Of a stretch of DNA of 64,000 nt, positions 25,446 through 34,065 are shown in pieces. The position numbers were made by a program, and so were the translations under genes. This DNA comes from Avidesulfovibrio sp964369685 (GTDB lineage: Bacteria; Desulfobacterota; Desulfovibrionia; Desulfovibrionales; Desulfovibrionaceae), in NCBI GenBank assembly GCA_964369685.1, contig CAYJFB010000006.1, positions 1 to 64,000 of the forward strand. Direction: 5' to 3'. Position 1 is the first letter of the stretch; each line of letters starts with the position of its first letter. Below the pieces are notes generated by a model. That model was given only the letters and a program-made list of their open reading frames with translations. It had not been told where the DNA came from and did no database searches.

Positions 25446-26555
25446 ATGCCGTTGTTATCAACGCCCCAAGAAGATGGTTTTCGGATGCCGGGTGAATTTG
25501 AACCGCATCACGGTTGTTTAATGATTTGGCCTTCTCGGCTTGGCTCTTGGCCACACGGCGCTCGTGGCGGACGAGCGGCTTTCAGTGCCGTTGCACAAGG
25601 TATCGCTCGCAGTGAAACGGTATACATGGCTGTAGACGCACAAGGTATGCCTTCGGCACAAGCGGCATTGGGAAACGTTCCCAATGTGCATCTTGTGTCT
25701 ATAGAAAGCAACGACGCGTGGGCACGAGATGTCGGTCCGACATTTGTTATCAACGCCCAAGGCGAGCGTCGCGGTATAGACTGGTGTTTCAACGCATGGG
25801 GCGGAGATGTCGACGGCTTATATGCGAATTGGGACTTAGATGATCAAGTGGCGTCGCGATGTTGTGCGTTGTTGGGAAATCTGTTGTATGACGCACACCC
25901 TTTTGTCATGGAAGGCGGAGCCATTCATGTTGACGGCGAAGGCACTGTGCTGGTCACAGAATCGTGTTTATTATCTGCAGGACGCAATCCACATTTAGGG
26001 CGTACCGAGATCGAAAAGATGTTGTGTACGTTTCTAAACGTTGAACAGGTTATTTGGTTACCCTATGGCATTTGGCAAGACGAAACCAACGAGCATGTAG
26101 ACAATGTTTGTGCTTTTGTGCGCCCCGGTGAAGTCGTGCTGGCATGGACAGAGGATCAAAGCGACCCACAATACGCCATGTCCAAGGCCTGCTTAGATAT
26201 ATTGGAACAAGCCAAAGATGCGCGAGGGCGTCGGTTTATTGTACACAAACTGCCTATTCCTGCAAAGCCTGTGTGTATTACGGCAGCGGATCTTGAGGGA
26301 TTTGTTTTTGCTGAAGGCGAAGAGCAACGTGCGGTGGGTGAACGGTTGGCTGCGAGTTATGTCAATTTTTATATTGCCAACAAACATGTGTTGTTGCCAC
26401 AATTTGGTGATGTCAACGACCGTGTGGCGGTTGAGATGTTGGTTCATTTGTTTCCCGAACGAGAAATCATTCCCATTGCGGCACGCGATATTCTTGTTGG
26501 TGGCGGCAATATCCATTGTATCACTCAACAAATTCCCAAAGCCAAGAGCGATTGA
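25446..26555 (+). CDS. aguA: agmatine deiminase
   Basis: 369 residues; hydrolyses agmatine to N-carbamoylputrescine and ammonia in putrescine synthesis. Hallmarks in order: EFEPHHGCLMIWP, NDAWARDVGPTFV, FNAWGG, MEGGAIHVDG and the C-terminal catalytic GGGNIHCITQQIP (nucleophile Cys 358). Family length is normal and the protein is cytoplasmic. Probably cotranscribed with the preceding amidase. No N-carbamoylputrescine amidase gene is nearby. Confidence 0.95.
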   Translation: MPLLSTPQEDGFRMPGEFEPHHGCLMIWPSRLGSWPHGARGGRAAFSAVAQGIARSETVYMAVDAQGMPSAQAALGNVPNVHLVSIESNDAWARDVGPTFVINAQGERRGIDWCFNAWGGDVDGLYANWDLDDQVASRCCALLGNLLYDAHPFVMEGGAIHVDGEGTVLVTESCLLSAGRNPHLGRTEIEKMLCTFLNVEQVIWLPYGIWQDETNEHVDNVCAFVRPGEVVLAWTEDQSDPQYAMSKACLDILEQAKDARGRRFIVHKLPIPAKPVCITAADLEGFVFAEGEEQRAVGERLAASYVNFYIANKHVLLPQFGDVNDRVAVEMLVHLFPEREIIPIAARDILVGGGNIHCITQQIPKAKSD

Positions 26556-26619
26556 CAATCTTTGTCTCATACATTCATCGTGTTGCTTCAATAAAAAAAA
26601 GAGTGTCATAAATACGAGT

Positions 26620-27372
26620 TTATTTTTGCACAGCACGTATTTTATTGGATTTTGCTTTGGATGACTTATTGGGGGATGTTTTTGCATGAGTAAAGGCTGT
26701 AGGACAAAAGCTATTCATTTCGCATAGTTCACAAAGAGGTTTGCGCGCAATACACACATCACGTCCGAACCAAACCAAACGATGATTAACAAGTCCCCAT
26801 TCGGCACGCGGAAACACAACAAGTAAATCGTCTTCAATAGCAACAGGATCTGTGTGTGCGGTGAGTTCCAAGCGTTGCGCGATGCGCCCGACGTGGGTGT
26901 CTACAGCCAAGCCTTCGTTCAAACCATACGCGCCCCATAAAACCACATTGGCTGTCTTTCGTGCAACCCCGGGTAAGGTAATGAGTTCTGCCATAGAACG
27001 CGGGACTTCGCCGTGATAGACATCGGTAAGACGCTGTGCTGTAGCCAAAAGGTGTGTGGCTTTATTGCGAAAAAAGCCTGTGGAGCGAATGACTGTTTCT
27101 AATTCTTCTTGTGTTGCAAGACACAAAGCAGCGGGGGTTGGCCAGCGTGCAAACAAACTGGGAGTGACTTTGTTGACCCGTGCGTCTGTGCATTGTGCCG
27201 CCAAGACTGTTGCGACCAACAGTTCCCAAGCGTTTGCGGCGTGCAGATGTGTTTGTGGTGTTGGGTAGCGTTGTTTCAGTAATGAAAGGACTGTTTCTGC
27301 ACGTTTTTTTCTTTCCGTCAGCAGTTTTTTTGAAATATTTGACTCTGCAGATTCTTTTGATTCTGTACGCAT
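26620..27372 (-). CDS. nth: endonuclease III
   Basis: 250-residue DNA glycosylase/AP lyase for oxidised pyrimidines. The helix-hairpin-helix LPGVARKTANVVL contains the catalytic Lys, VDTHVGR carries the catalytic Asp, and the C-terminal 4Fe-4S motif is exact (CIARKPLCELCEMNSFC, spacing 6-2-5). ATG at 27372 sits five bases after the uvrD stop, with GAGGAG upstream inside the end of uvrD, so the pair is coupled; an overlapping GTG at 27381 is less likely. A Lys/Ser-rich tail of about 25 residues follows the cluster. Confidence 0.95.
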   Translation of the reverse strand: MRTESKESAESNISKKLLTERKKRAETVLSLLKQRYPTPQTHLHAANAWELLVATVLAAQCTDARVNKVTPSLFARWPTPAALCLATQEELETVIRSTGFFRNKATHLLATAQRLTDVYHGEVPRSMAELITLPGVARKTANVVLWGAYGLNEGLAVDTHVGRIAQRLELTAHTDPVAIEDDLLVVFPRAEWGLVNHRLVWFGRDVCIARKPLCELCEMNSFCPTAFTHAKTSPNKSSKAKSNKIRAVQK

Positions 27373-27377
27373 AAAAA

Positions 27378-29570
27378 TCACTCCTCAAACGTCAGAAAAG
27401 CCGTCATAATCACTTTTAGCCCCAAACCGGGAAAATTTACCCGACATTTTTCACCGTCCAACCGCTCAACAACTTTTCCTCGCCCAAAAATTTTATGTCT
27501 ACAAAAACCGCAAGGGTGTTCTTTACTGCCTGCCGAAAGCACAGCATTCGGCATAGGCACGTCACACGCGTCAATGTCTGAGAGGGGAGAAGTGTCTGTC
27601 GAAGCGCGATACGCGTATTGCGCTTTATGTGGCGTTTGCCACGACATGGTTGTGTTGTTTTTTTGTTTTGCCAACACACCCGCAACACTCTCTTGCCACA
27701 CCTCATACATCTCTGACGACAGTTCTTGTAAAAAAGGACTGATCATCACCGCATTGCTTCCACCGCGTTGACGATCATACAACGCGACAGGTGCAGACAA
27801 ATCCAATTGTTGACGCGCACGCGTACACGCCACATACATCAAACGGCGTTCTTCTTCAAAATCTTCGGGACACAACGCCGCACGCCGTGAAGGAAAACGA
27901 TCTTCAACCAGATCAAGCACGATGACCGCATTCCACTCCAAGCCTTTGGCCGAGTGGATGGTTGAAAGCACGACACCACCTTCGGTTTCGCGTTCTTCTG
28001 TGGGATTTTCGAGTGAAAGATCGCTGATGAAAGCATCCAAGGCATCATAGGTCGCAGCGATATGTCGCAGTTCTTCAAGACCTTGAAGTCGGCGCGGCCA
28101 GTCGTCGGGATAGTTGCTTTCCAGGCGATCTTGATACAGGCTCATGAGGCGCGTGAGGCATGCTTGCGGCGATGGCGGATTGTGACGTAATTCGGAAAGG
28201 ACACTCAAATCATTGAGCATATTTGGAAATTTTTTACATAATGTATACAGTTTTTCTGTTTCGCCGTTTGCTGCGGCGGCATACATTTTTTGAGCGGTTT
28301 TTGGGCCGACGCCTGCGTTGAAGCCGGCAACGCGTTGAAATGCAGGCATGTCGAGCGGATTGATAATCAAACGAACGTAAGCCAAAAGATCTTTAATGTG
28401 TGCGGCTTCTGTATATTTTAAACCGCCGTATTTTCGAAAAGGCACGGCTGCGCGTGTCAGTTCCACTTCTAAATGATAGGAGTGGAAGCCTGCTCGAAAC
28501 AAGACTGCAATTTCATGGGCGGGGTGTTCAAGCAACAGTTCTTCAATACGCCGGGCGACAAGCCGCGCCTGTGTCAAATCCGAAAGCGGACGGAGCAAGC
28601 GTACTGCGGCACCCTCTGTTTTTCGGGTAAACAAATTCTTGGCATAGCCCATGGTTGCGCCTGCCAAGACGGCGTTGGCGATGTCTAAGACGGGACGTGT
28701 GGAGCGATAGTTTTCTTCCAGACGAATAATCCGTGTTTTCGGGAAAAGTTGCGGAAAGTGTAAAATATTGCGTATGTCTGCCCCGCGAAAGGCATAAATG
28801 GATTGGGCGTCATCGCCGACAGCCATCACATTGCCGCCGTTGCCTGCAAGCAATTGTACCAATCGTGCCTGTACCCGATTGGTGTCTTGATATTCATCAA
28901 CCAAAACATGCTTGAAACGGCGACGCAACACGTCAAGTATTTCTGCTTCTTCGCCTTTTTCGTTTAGCAAAAGTTCCAATTCAAAAAGCAGATCGTCATA
29001 ATCCAGCAGATTGTGTTCACGGCGCGCGGCGGTATAGGCGGCGGCAAGGCTTTGCAATTCGTCTTCGTATTGCAAAAGGTGCGGCGATTCACGGTGCAAA
29101 AGCTCTCCCAGTGACATTTCTTTATTCCGGCTTTTACTGAATAAACTCAAAATGGTTTGGGATTTTGGAAAAAGCCGACTGCCTTTGGCAATCTTGAGCG
29201 TTTCTCGACACTGTTGCAAGAGGCTTGCACAATCTGAGGGGTCCATAATGGTCACGGGGCCGTGCGCCCATGCAGGACGGTATTGGCGTAACACCGAATA
29301 GGCAAAACCGTGGAAGGTTCCTCCTTGTACAGCTCTGAAATCGGCATTAAGCAAACCTTGCGCACGCAACAACATCTCTTGACTGGCTTTACGTGTGAAA
29401 GTCAATAAGAGCATGTGTGCAGGATCAAGGCCTTGTTCGACCAACCAAACCAACCGATGAACCAAGGTGCGCGTCTTGCCACTGCCTGCACCGGCAACAA
29501 CCAAGGTAGACCCGTCGCCTGCGGTCACAGCCTCACGTTGTGCGGCATTGAGTGTCGAAAGATCTATCAT
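27378..29570 (-). CDS. UvrD/PcrA-family superfamily 1 helicase
   Basis: 730-residue ATP-dependent 3'-5' DNA helicase. Motif I VAGAGSGKTRTL, motif II VDEYQDTN, GDDAQSIYAFRGA, motif IV LEENYRST and motif VI VACTRARQQL are all present. The C-terminal tail has a CGFC plus basic segment (HKIFGRGKVVERL) similar to the polymerase-binding tail of PcrA/UvrD. Lies in a leftward block hisI-hisG-uvrD-nth. Confidence 0.92.
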   Translation of the reverse strand: MIDLSTLNAAQREAVTAGDGSTLVVAGAGSGKTRTLVHRLVWLVEQGLDPAHMLLLTFTRKASQEMLLRAQGLLNADFRAVQGGTFHGFAYSVLRQYRPAWAHGPVTIMDPSDCASLLQQCRETLKIAKGSRLFPKSQTILSLFSKSRNKEMSLGELLHRESPHLLQYEDELQSLAAAYTAARREHNLLDYDDLLFELELLLNEKGEEAEILDVLRRRFKHVLVDEYQDTNRVQARLVQLLAGNGGNVMAVGDDAQSIYAFRGADIRNILHFPQLFPKTRIIRLEENYRSTRPVLDIANAVLAGATMGYAKNLFTRKTEGAAVRLLRPLSDLTQARLVARRIEELLLEHPAHEIAVLFRAGFHSYHLEVELTRAAVPFRKYGGLKYTEAAHIKDLLAYVRLIINPLDMPAFQRVAGFNAGVGPKTAQKMYAAAANGETEKLYTLCKKFPNMLNDLSVLSELRHNPPSPQACLTRLMSLYQDRLESNYPDDWPRRLQGLEELRHIAATYDALDAFISDLSLENPTEERETEGGVVLSTIHSAKGLEWNAVIVLDLVEDRFPSRRAALCPEDFEEERRLMYVACTRARQQLDLSAPVALYDRQRGGSNAVMISPFLQELSSEMYEVWQESVAGVLAKQKNNTTMSWQTPHKAQYAYRASTDTSPLSDIDACDVPMPNAVLSAGSKEHPCGFCRHKIFGRGKVVERLDGEKCRVNFPGLGLKVIMTAFLTFEE

Positions 29571-29589
29571 ATAATCCTAATCGTTTTTT

Positions 29590-29612
29590 TCAGGGAGGCA
29601 ATCAGCCCCCCT
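29590..29612 (-). repeat. short G/C hairpin related to the dispersed palindromes, copy G
   Basis: On the minus strand TTTTTTAGGGGGGC-tgatt-GCCTCCCTG, 8 bp with one mismatch, between the hisG stop and the uvrD start. It has the T-run and G/C hairpin of the other elements but lacks hairpin 2. Confidence 0.55.
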
Positions 29613-29618
29613 AAAAAA

Positions 29619-30491
29619 TTAAATAACCTTGTGTAAGGTATATTCCAAGATGCCCTCTGCGCCGGCGGTACGCAGTTTTGGAATCAGATCTCTCACGATA
29701 TTCGTGTTCACCACAGTTTCCACCGAAAACCAGCTTGAATTACGCAACGGCGAGACTGTCGGCGAATTCAGTGCCGGCAGTTCATCAAGGATGGTTTCCA
29801 GTTTATCTCCGGGAGCGTTGAGCTTGATACACACCAAACTCTCGGCTTTTAACGCGCCTTGGAGCAACAGATCTATTTGTTCAATTTTACGACGTTTTTC
29901 AGGGTTTGCCCATGTGGCGTGGCTACAAATAAAGGCGGTGTTTGTTGTCAGCACATCGGCAATAATTCGTAGGTTATGGGCTCGAATGGTGGTTTCTGTT
30001 TCAGTCACTTCCACAATGGCATCGGCAAGCCCTTCAACCACTTTGGCTTCGGTCGCACCCCATGAATGACTTATCACGGCAGGAATACCCAAGTCGGCAA
30101 AATACCGTTTGCAAACTCCCATCAGTTCCGTTGCAATGCGTTTTCCTGCAAGATCTTGAGGGGTTTTATATGGCGAATCTTCGGCAACAGCCAAAACCCA
30201 CCGTGCGGGTTTGCTCGTGGCACGAGAATAAAACAAATCAGAAACCACATGCACATCGGCAGAGGTTTCCGCAACCCAATCTTTACCCGTCAACCCTGCA
30301 TCAAGAATCCCATCCTGTACATAAAGAGGAATTTCTTGCACTCGACAAAGCCGTGCGGTGATTTCCGGATCATCAATATCGGGAAAATAATTTCTGGGGT
30401 GGCGGCGCACTTTCCAACCCGCACGCGCAAAAAGATTGATCGTGGGATCTTCAAGCGAACCTTTGGGCAATCCAAGTTTCAACAAACTCAT
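29619..30491 (-). CDS. hisG: ATP phosphoribosyltransferase, long form
   Basis: 290 residues; first step of histidine synthesis, joining ATP and PRPP. The catalytic start KLGLPKGSLEDPT and the DAGLTGKDWV segment are typical. The C-terminal 75 residues form the ACT-like regulatory domain of the long HisG_L, so it is hexameric and feedback-inhibited by histidine and needs no HisZ. It overlaps hisI by four bases (ATGA). Confidence 0.95.
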   Translation of the reverse strand: MSLLKLGLPKGSLEDPTINLFARAGWKVRRHPRNYFPDIDDPEITARLCRVQEIPLYVQDGILDAGLTGKDWVAETSADVHVVSDLFYSRATSKPARWVLAVAEDSPYKTPQDLAGKRIATELMGVCKRYFADLGIPAVISHSWGATEAKVVEGLADAIVEVTETETTIRAHNLRIIADVLTTNTAFICSHATWANPEKRRKIEQIDLLLQGALKAESLVCIKLNAPGDKLETILDELPALNSPTVSPLRNSSWFSVETVVNTNIVRDLIPKLRTAGAEGILEYTLHKVI

Positions 30492-30904
30492 GACTCATAC
30501 ACCTTGTTGGGATCAAAAAGTTTTTGGGCACACAGGGTAACTTTACCGTCGGCTTGTACTTCACGGAAAAAACAAGAACGATACCCCTCATGACACGCCG
30601 CGCCGCCAATCTGCTCAACCAAAAGAAGCACGGCATCTCGATCACAATCAATACGTACCGCTTTGACACGTTGAATATGACCCGACGTCGCCCCCTTGTG
30701 CCACAAGCTTTGGCGACTGCGACTGTAGTAATGCGCTTCTCCCGTTTGCATTGTTTTTTCAAAAGCCTCGGCGTTCATCCACGCCAACATCAACACATCA
30801 CCCGTTGCATCATCTTGCGCAATAGCGGCAACAAGACCATTGCCTTTGGTGAAATCGGGAGAACAATCGCCTGTAAGCATTGAACATGAGGAGGTGGCTT
30901 TCAT
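30488..30904 (-). CDS. hisI: phosphoribosyl-AMP cyclohydrolase
   Basis: 138-residue zinc enzyme that opens the adenine ring of phosphoribosyl-AMP in histidine synthesis. WHKGATSGHIQRV, DCDRDAVLLLVEQ (the Mg/Zn-binding DCDxD) and ACHEGYRSCF (zinc Cys) are all there. Monofunctional: no HisE domain follows. Coupled to hisG. No his leader peptide was seen upstream. Confidence 0.95.
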   Translation of the reverse strand: MKATSSCSMLTGDCSPDFTKGNGLVAAIAQDDATGDVLMLAWMNAEAFEKTMQTGEAHYYSRSRQSLWHKGATSGHIQRVKAVRIDCDRDAVLLLVEQIGGAACHEGYRSCFFREVQADGKVTLCAQKLFDPNKVYES

Positions 30905-30945
30905 ATATATCCTTCAAATGAGAGAAAGGGAAAAAAATACAATCA

Positions 30946-30985
30946 ATCTGAACCACAAGAAGCGCATTCTTCATGTGGTTCAGAT
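30946..30985 (-). terminator. terminator-like stem-loop between SUKH gene and hisI
   Basis: 12-bp stem ATCTGAACCACA (30946-30957) with TGTGGTTCAGAT (30974-30985). On the minus strand a T7 run begins eight bases after the stem. Fits termination of the SUKH gene upstream of hisI. Confidence 0.6.
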
Positions 30986-31037
30986 CCTTGCACAGTGTTG
31001 GAAACAAAGACGTTTGAACAAAAAAACGACAAAACAA

Positions 31038-31514
31038 TTAAAAATCGTTATCCAATTCTTTTTCTGTAACCAGTCCTTTTACAAATTCATTGAGCGAACG
31101 TGATAATTTACGTTGAGCGCGCTTAACATTGTCCTCAAGTGAGCGTTCAGCATCAAATTTATCCGGAGTGTAATGCAACACTGTGCCATTTTGAAGATCA
31201 AGACAGAAACACGATCCGGATTCACCGCCGGCAAAAGGAAGAAAATGCGGTGGCAACACGCCTTTATCACGAAGTTTTTGTGTAAAGGTTGCTATATTGT
31301 GTTTACCGGTATTGATCGATTTAAACTCAGTGACCATGCAAGGGGCGTGTTCATCCAAACTGTCCCACCAAACACGCGCCGGCACACCGCCGTTGTATTT
31401 CAAATAGTGTGTGCGAAAATCCGCAGGCAGCGTTGAACCCAAAAAGCTCTCAAAAGCATCAAGATCAACATCGGATATCGATTTTTCTGTTTTACGAAAA
31501 GTATTCTCAGCCAT
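31038..31514 (-). CDS. SMI1/KNR4 (SUKH) domain protein
   Basis: 158 residues. The N-terminal pattern (VDLDAFESFLGSTLPADFRTHYLKYNGG) and later PFAGGESGSCFCLDL...GTVLHY are typical of SUKH proteins, many of which are immunity proteins for polymorphic toxins, while others are stand-alone. No toxin gene is visible next to it, but an assembly gap begins 22 bases upstream of the start. ATG at 31514 has GGAGGA six bases upstream. The first 12 codons and the leader are duplicated on the far side of the gap. Confidence 0.8.
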   Translation of the reverse strand: MAENTFRKTEKSISDVDLDAFESFLGSTLPADFRTHYLKYNGGVPARVWWDSLDEHAPCMVTEFKSINTGKHNIATFTQKLRDKGVLPPHFLPFAGGESGSCFCLDLQNGTVLHYTPDKFDAERSLEDNVKRAQRKLSRSLNEFVKGLVTEKELDNDF

Positions 31515-31690
31515 CACAACTCCTCCAAAAGAGGGNNNNNNNNNNNNNNNNNNNNNNNNNNNNNNNNNNNNNNNNNNNNNNNNNNNNNNNNNNNNNNNNN
31601 NNNNNNNNNNNNNNNNNNNNNNNNNNNNNNNNNNNATTTTTCTGTTTTACGAAAAGTATTCTCAGCCATCACAACTCCTCCAAAAGAGGG
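31481..31690. repeat. 55-bp direct repeat flanking the sequence gap
   Basis: 31481-31535 and 31636-31690 are identical over all 55 bases and directly abut the N-run on each side. They contain the ribosome site and first codons of the SUKH gene. An exact 55-base overlap at contig ends points to an assembler k-mer overlap more than to a genuine duplication. Confidence 0.9.
31536..31635. other. assembly gap, 100 N
   Basis: Exactly 100 unresolved bases, the usual placeholder for a gap of unknown size. Any reading frame crossing it is meaningless. Confidence 0.98.
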
Positions 31691-31799
31691 TTTCTCTCAA
31701 GGCTTGTCAGCCAAAAGTGACACCCTCAACATGAACAGGCAACATCTTTCGTCAATGCTGCAAAAACGTACTGTTACAACCGAATGCTCGATCATAAAC

Positions 31800-31818
31800 A
31801 AAAAGAGGTACCACCTCT
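31800..31818 (-). terminator. terminator of dapA
   Basis: On the minus strand AGAGGT-ggt-ACCTCT followed by TTTTT, about 25 bases beyond the dapA stop. A competing stem (CCTCT/AGAGG) overlaps it. Confidence 0.55.
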
Positions 31819-31842
31819 GTTTAAAAGAGGCAGAGCCCTTGC

Positions 31843-32724
31843 TCAAGCCAATAGTCCTGTTTCTTTCAATACTGTAGCCAGTTTTTCGCGGTATTGAGCT
31901 TGGAGCGGGACAAGCGGTAAACGAACCTCATCAGCCATAACGCCAAGCATGGCCAACGCCGCTTTGACAGGAATGGGATTGGTTTCAAGAAACATCACTC
32001 GATTTAAAGGTTCCAAGGCATAATGTAAACGTCGGGCTTCCGTCAAGTCTGCAGCAAAAAAGGCGTTGCAAAGTTGCGACATCATTTTTGGTGCCAGGTT
32101 AGAGCTGACAGAAATAACCCCGTTGCCTCCCAAAGACAACAGCGGCAACACCGTAAAATCGTCACCTGAAAGCACTGAGAATTCGGCAGAACAACGTTCA
32201 CGAATATTGGAAATGTTGACCATATCGGCTGTTGCTTCTTTAATCCCCACAATCAGCGGCATGTCATGGCTGATGCGTGCGACCGTATCGGGCGTCATGT
32301 TACACCCTGTACGTCCGGGAACATTATACATGATCACGGGTAAAGACACGTCCGCAGTAATGGCCTTAAAATGTTGATACAGCCCTTCTTGTGTGGGCTT
32401 GTTGTAATAAGGCGTGATGTGTAATGCCGCATCGGCACCGACCTCTTTGGCAAAACGTGTCAAACGAATGGCTTCGGCAGTGTTGTTTGATCCTGCACCG
32501 GCAATGATTGGCACACGCCCTTTGGCTTGTTCCACACAAACACGGATGACGGTTTCGTGTTCTTTATGGCTGAGTGTTGCGGATTCACCTGTCGTTCCAC
32601 AAGGCACAAGACCGTGAATGCCTTGTTCTATTTGCGTTTCAATGTGTTGGCGATAGGCTTCTTCATCCAATTGACCGTCTTTAAATGGGGTCACAAGGGC
32701 CGTGAATGCTCCGTTAAAAGGCAT
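31843..32724 (-). CDS. dapA: 4-hydroxy-tetrahydrodipicolinate synthase
   Basis: 293 residues; condenses pyruvate with aspartate semialdehyde in lysine and peptidoglycan precursor synthesis. TIM-barrel motifs GTTGESATL, the active-site tyrosine segment YNVPGRTGCNM and the Schiff-base lysine in GIKEAT are present. AAGGAGAA precedes the ATG. Leftward, divergent from pyrB. Confidence 0.96.
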   Translation of the reverse strand: MPFNGAFTALVTPFKDGQLDEEAYRQHIETQIEQGIHGLVPCGTTGESATLSHKEHETVIRVCVEQAKGRVPIIAGAGSNNTAEAIRLTRFAKEVGADAALHITPYYNKPTQEGLYQHFKAITADVSLPVIMYNVPGRTGCNMTPDTVARISHDMPLIVGIKEATADMVNISNIRERCSAEFSVLSGDDFTVLPLLSLGGNGVISVSSNLAPKMMSQLCNAFFAADLTEARRLHYALEPLNRVMFLETNPIPVKAALAMLGVMADEVRLPLVPLQAQYREKLATVLKETGLLA

Positions 32725-33093
32725 ACAGTTCTCCTTAAAAGGTAAGACCTCTTCTTTCTCATGAATTCAGGTAAACATGTCACAAAAACACAAAAACAGT
32801 GCGTTCACAGTTCTTGAGGATAAAAAAACATGTGTAACGTTGTTAGAACAAGCATGGCGTGTCGTGTTTTATACATGCCGAAGTGGTTTAAACAGCTTAG
32901 CATGAGCAGCTGTCGGCGTAAAGAGTCTTGAACAGACAGCCATGAACTGTTTACAGAAAAGCAGTAACAAGATAAGCTCCTGACACAATGAAAAAGGTGT
33001 GGTCAAAAAAAGACACTTCGACACGTCTACTTTAAAAGAATGAGGAAACCGCGCTCTGACAAAGAGTCAAACTGCCTCATTTTCAGGATAGCC
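32725..33093. other. divergent region between dapA and pyrB
   Basis: About 370 bases with no gene seen. Should hold promoters for dapA and pyrBC. No pyrimidine attenuator (PyrR-box or slippage tract) was recognised. Confidence 0.45.
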
Positions 33094-34062
33094 ATGCAAG
33101 AGGATAATTCTTTTATTTGGAAGCACAAAGATCTGTTGGACACAGAAGCGTATTCACGCGAAGATCTGCTTCATGTGCTTAACACGGCGGCAACGTTGCA
33201 CGATATTAATATCCGTCCAATGAAAAAAGCGCCAGTACTCAAAGGCAAATCTGTGGTGTTGTTTTTTGCCGAAGACAGCACCAGAACTCGTGTCTCCTTT
33301 GATATGGCTGGCAAACGGCTTTCGGCAGACACCTTTGCCTTGAGCGCCGGCGGTTCCAGTCTCAACAAAGGCGAAAGCTTGAAAGACACGGCGTTGACCC
33401 TTGAAGCCATGCATCCGGATGTGATTGTGATTCGTCACAGCAGCAGCGGTGCGGCAGGTTTTCTTGCCGAGCGCTTGGGATGTAGTGTCGTCAACGCAGG
33501 TGACGGTTGGCACGCTCACCCCACCCAAGCGCTGCTTGATGCGTTTGCGTTGCGTGCTCATTGGGGAAAAGATTTTGTCGGCAAAACATTATTGATTGTC
33601 GGTGATTGCGCACACAGTCGTGTCTGTCGTTCAAACGTCCATTTACTTGCAAAACTGGGGGTCAACGTACGCCTTTGTGCACCGCGCACGCTCCTTCCCG
33701 CAGGGGTTGATAACTGGCCCGTAGAGGTTTTTACCAATCTGGATAAAGCCCTACCCAACGCCGACGCGATCATGGGCTTGCGCCTGCAACTTGAACGCCA
33801 AGAAGCAGGCTTATTGCCCGATCTGCGCGAATATTCCGCACGTTTTTGTCTGACCCCACGGCACCTACAATGCGCCGCGCCCAATGCAAAAATCTTGCAC
33901 CCGGGGCCCATTTTGCGTGGACTCGATGTGTCCGCAGAACTCGCTGACTGTCAAGATTCACTCATTTTACAACAAGTGGAAGCGGGCGTTTCTGTACGCA
34001 TGGCTGTTTTATTTCTGCTTGCAACCCGTACGGAAAAAGGCAATAGCTCAATCGGAGGTTGA
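33094..34062 (+). CDS. pyrB: aspartate carbamoyltransferase catalytic subunit
   Basis: 322 residues; forms carbamoyl aspartate in pyrimidine synthesis. The carbamoyl-phosphate loop FAEDSTRTRVSF, GDGWHAHPTQALLD and HPGPILRG are intact. ATG at 33094 has GGA upstream; an in-frame ATG 54 bases earlier adds residues outside the family norm. The pyrC start follows three bases after the stop, so pyrBC is an operon. No pyrI is adjacent. Confidence 0.95.
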   Translation: MQEDNSFIWKHKDLLDTEAYSREDLLHVLNTAATLHDINIRPMKKAPVLKGKSVVLFFAEDSTRTRVSFDMAGKRLSADTFALSAGGSSLNKGESLKDTALTLEAMHPDVIVIRHSSSGAAGFLAERLGCSVVNAGDGWHAHPTQALLDAFALRAHWGKDFVGKTLLIVGDCAHSRVCRSNVHLLAKLGVNVRLCAPRTLLPAGVDNWPVEVFTNLDKALPNADAIMGLRLQLERQEAGLLPDLREYSARFCLTPRHLQCAAPNAKILHPGPILRGLDVSAELADCQDSLILQQVEAGVSVRMAVLFLLATRTEKGNSSIGG

Positions 34063-34065
34063 TTC

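Noticed and set aside
31409..31734. Rightward frames running through the gap
   Set aside because: They translate unresolved bases and oppose the SUKH gene.
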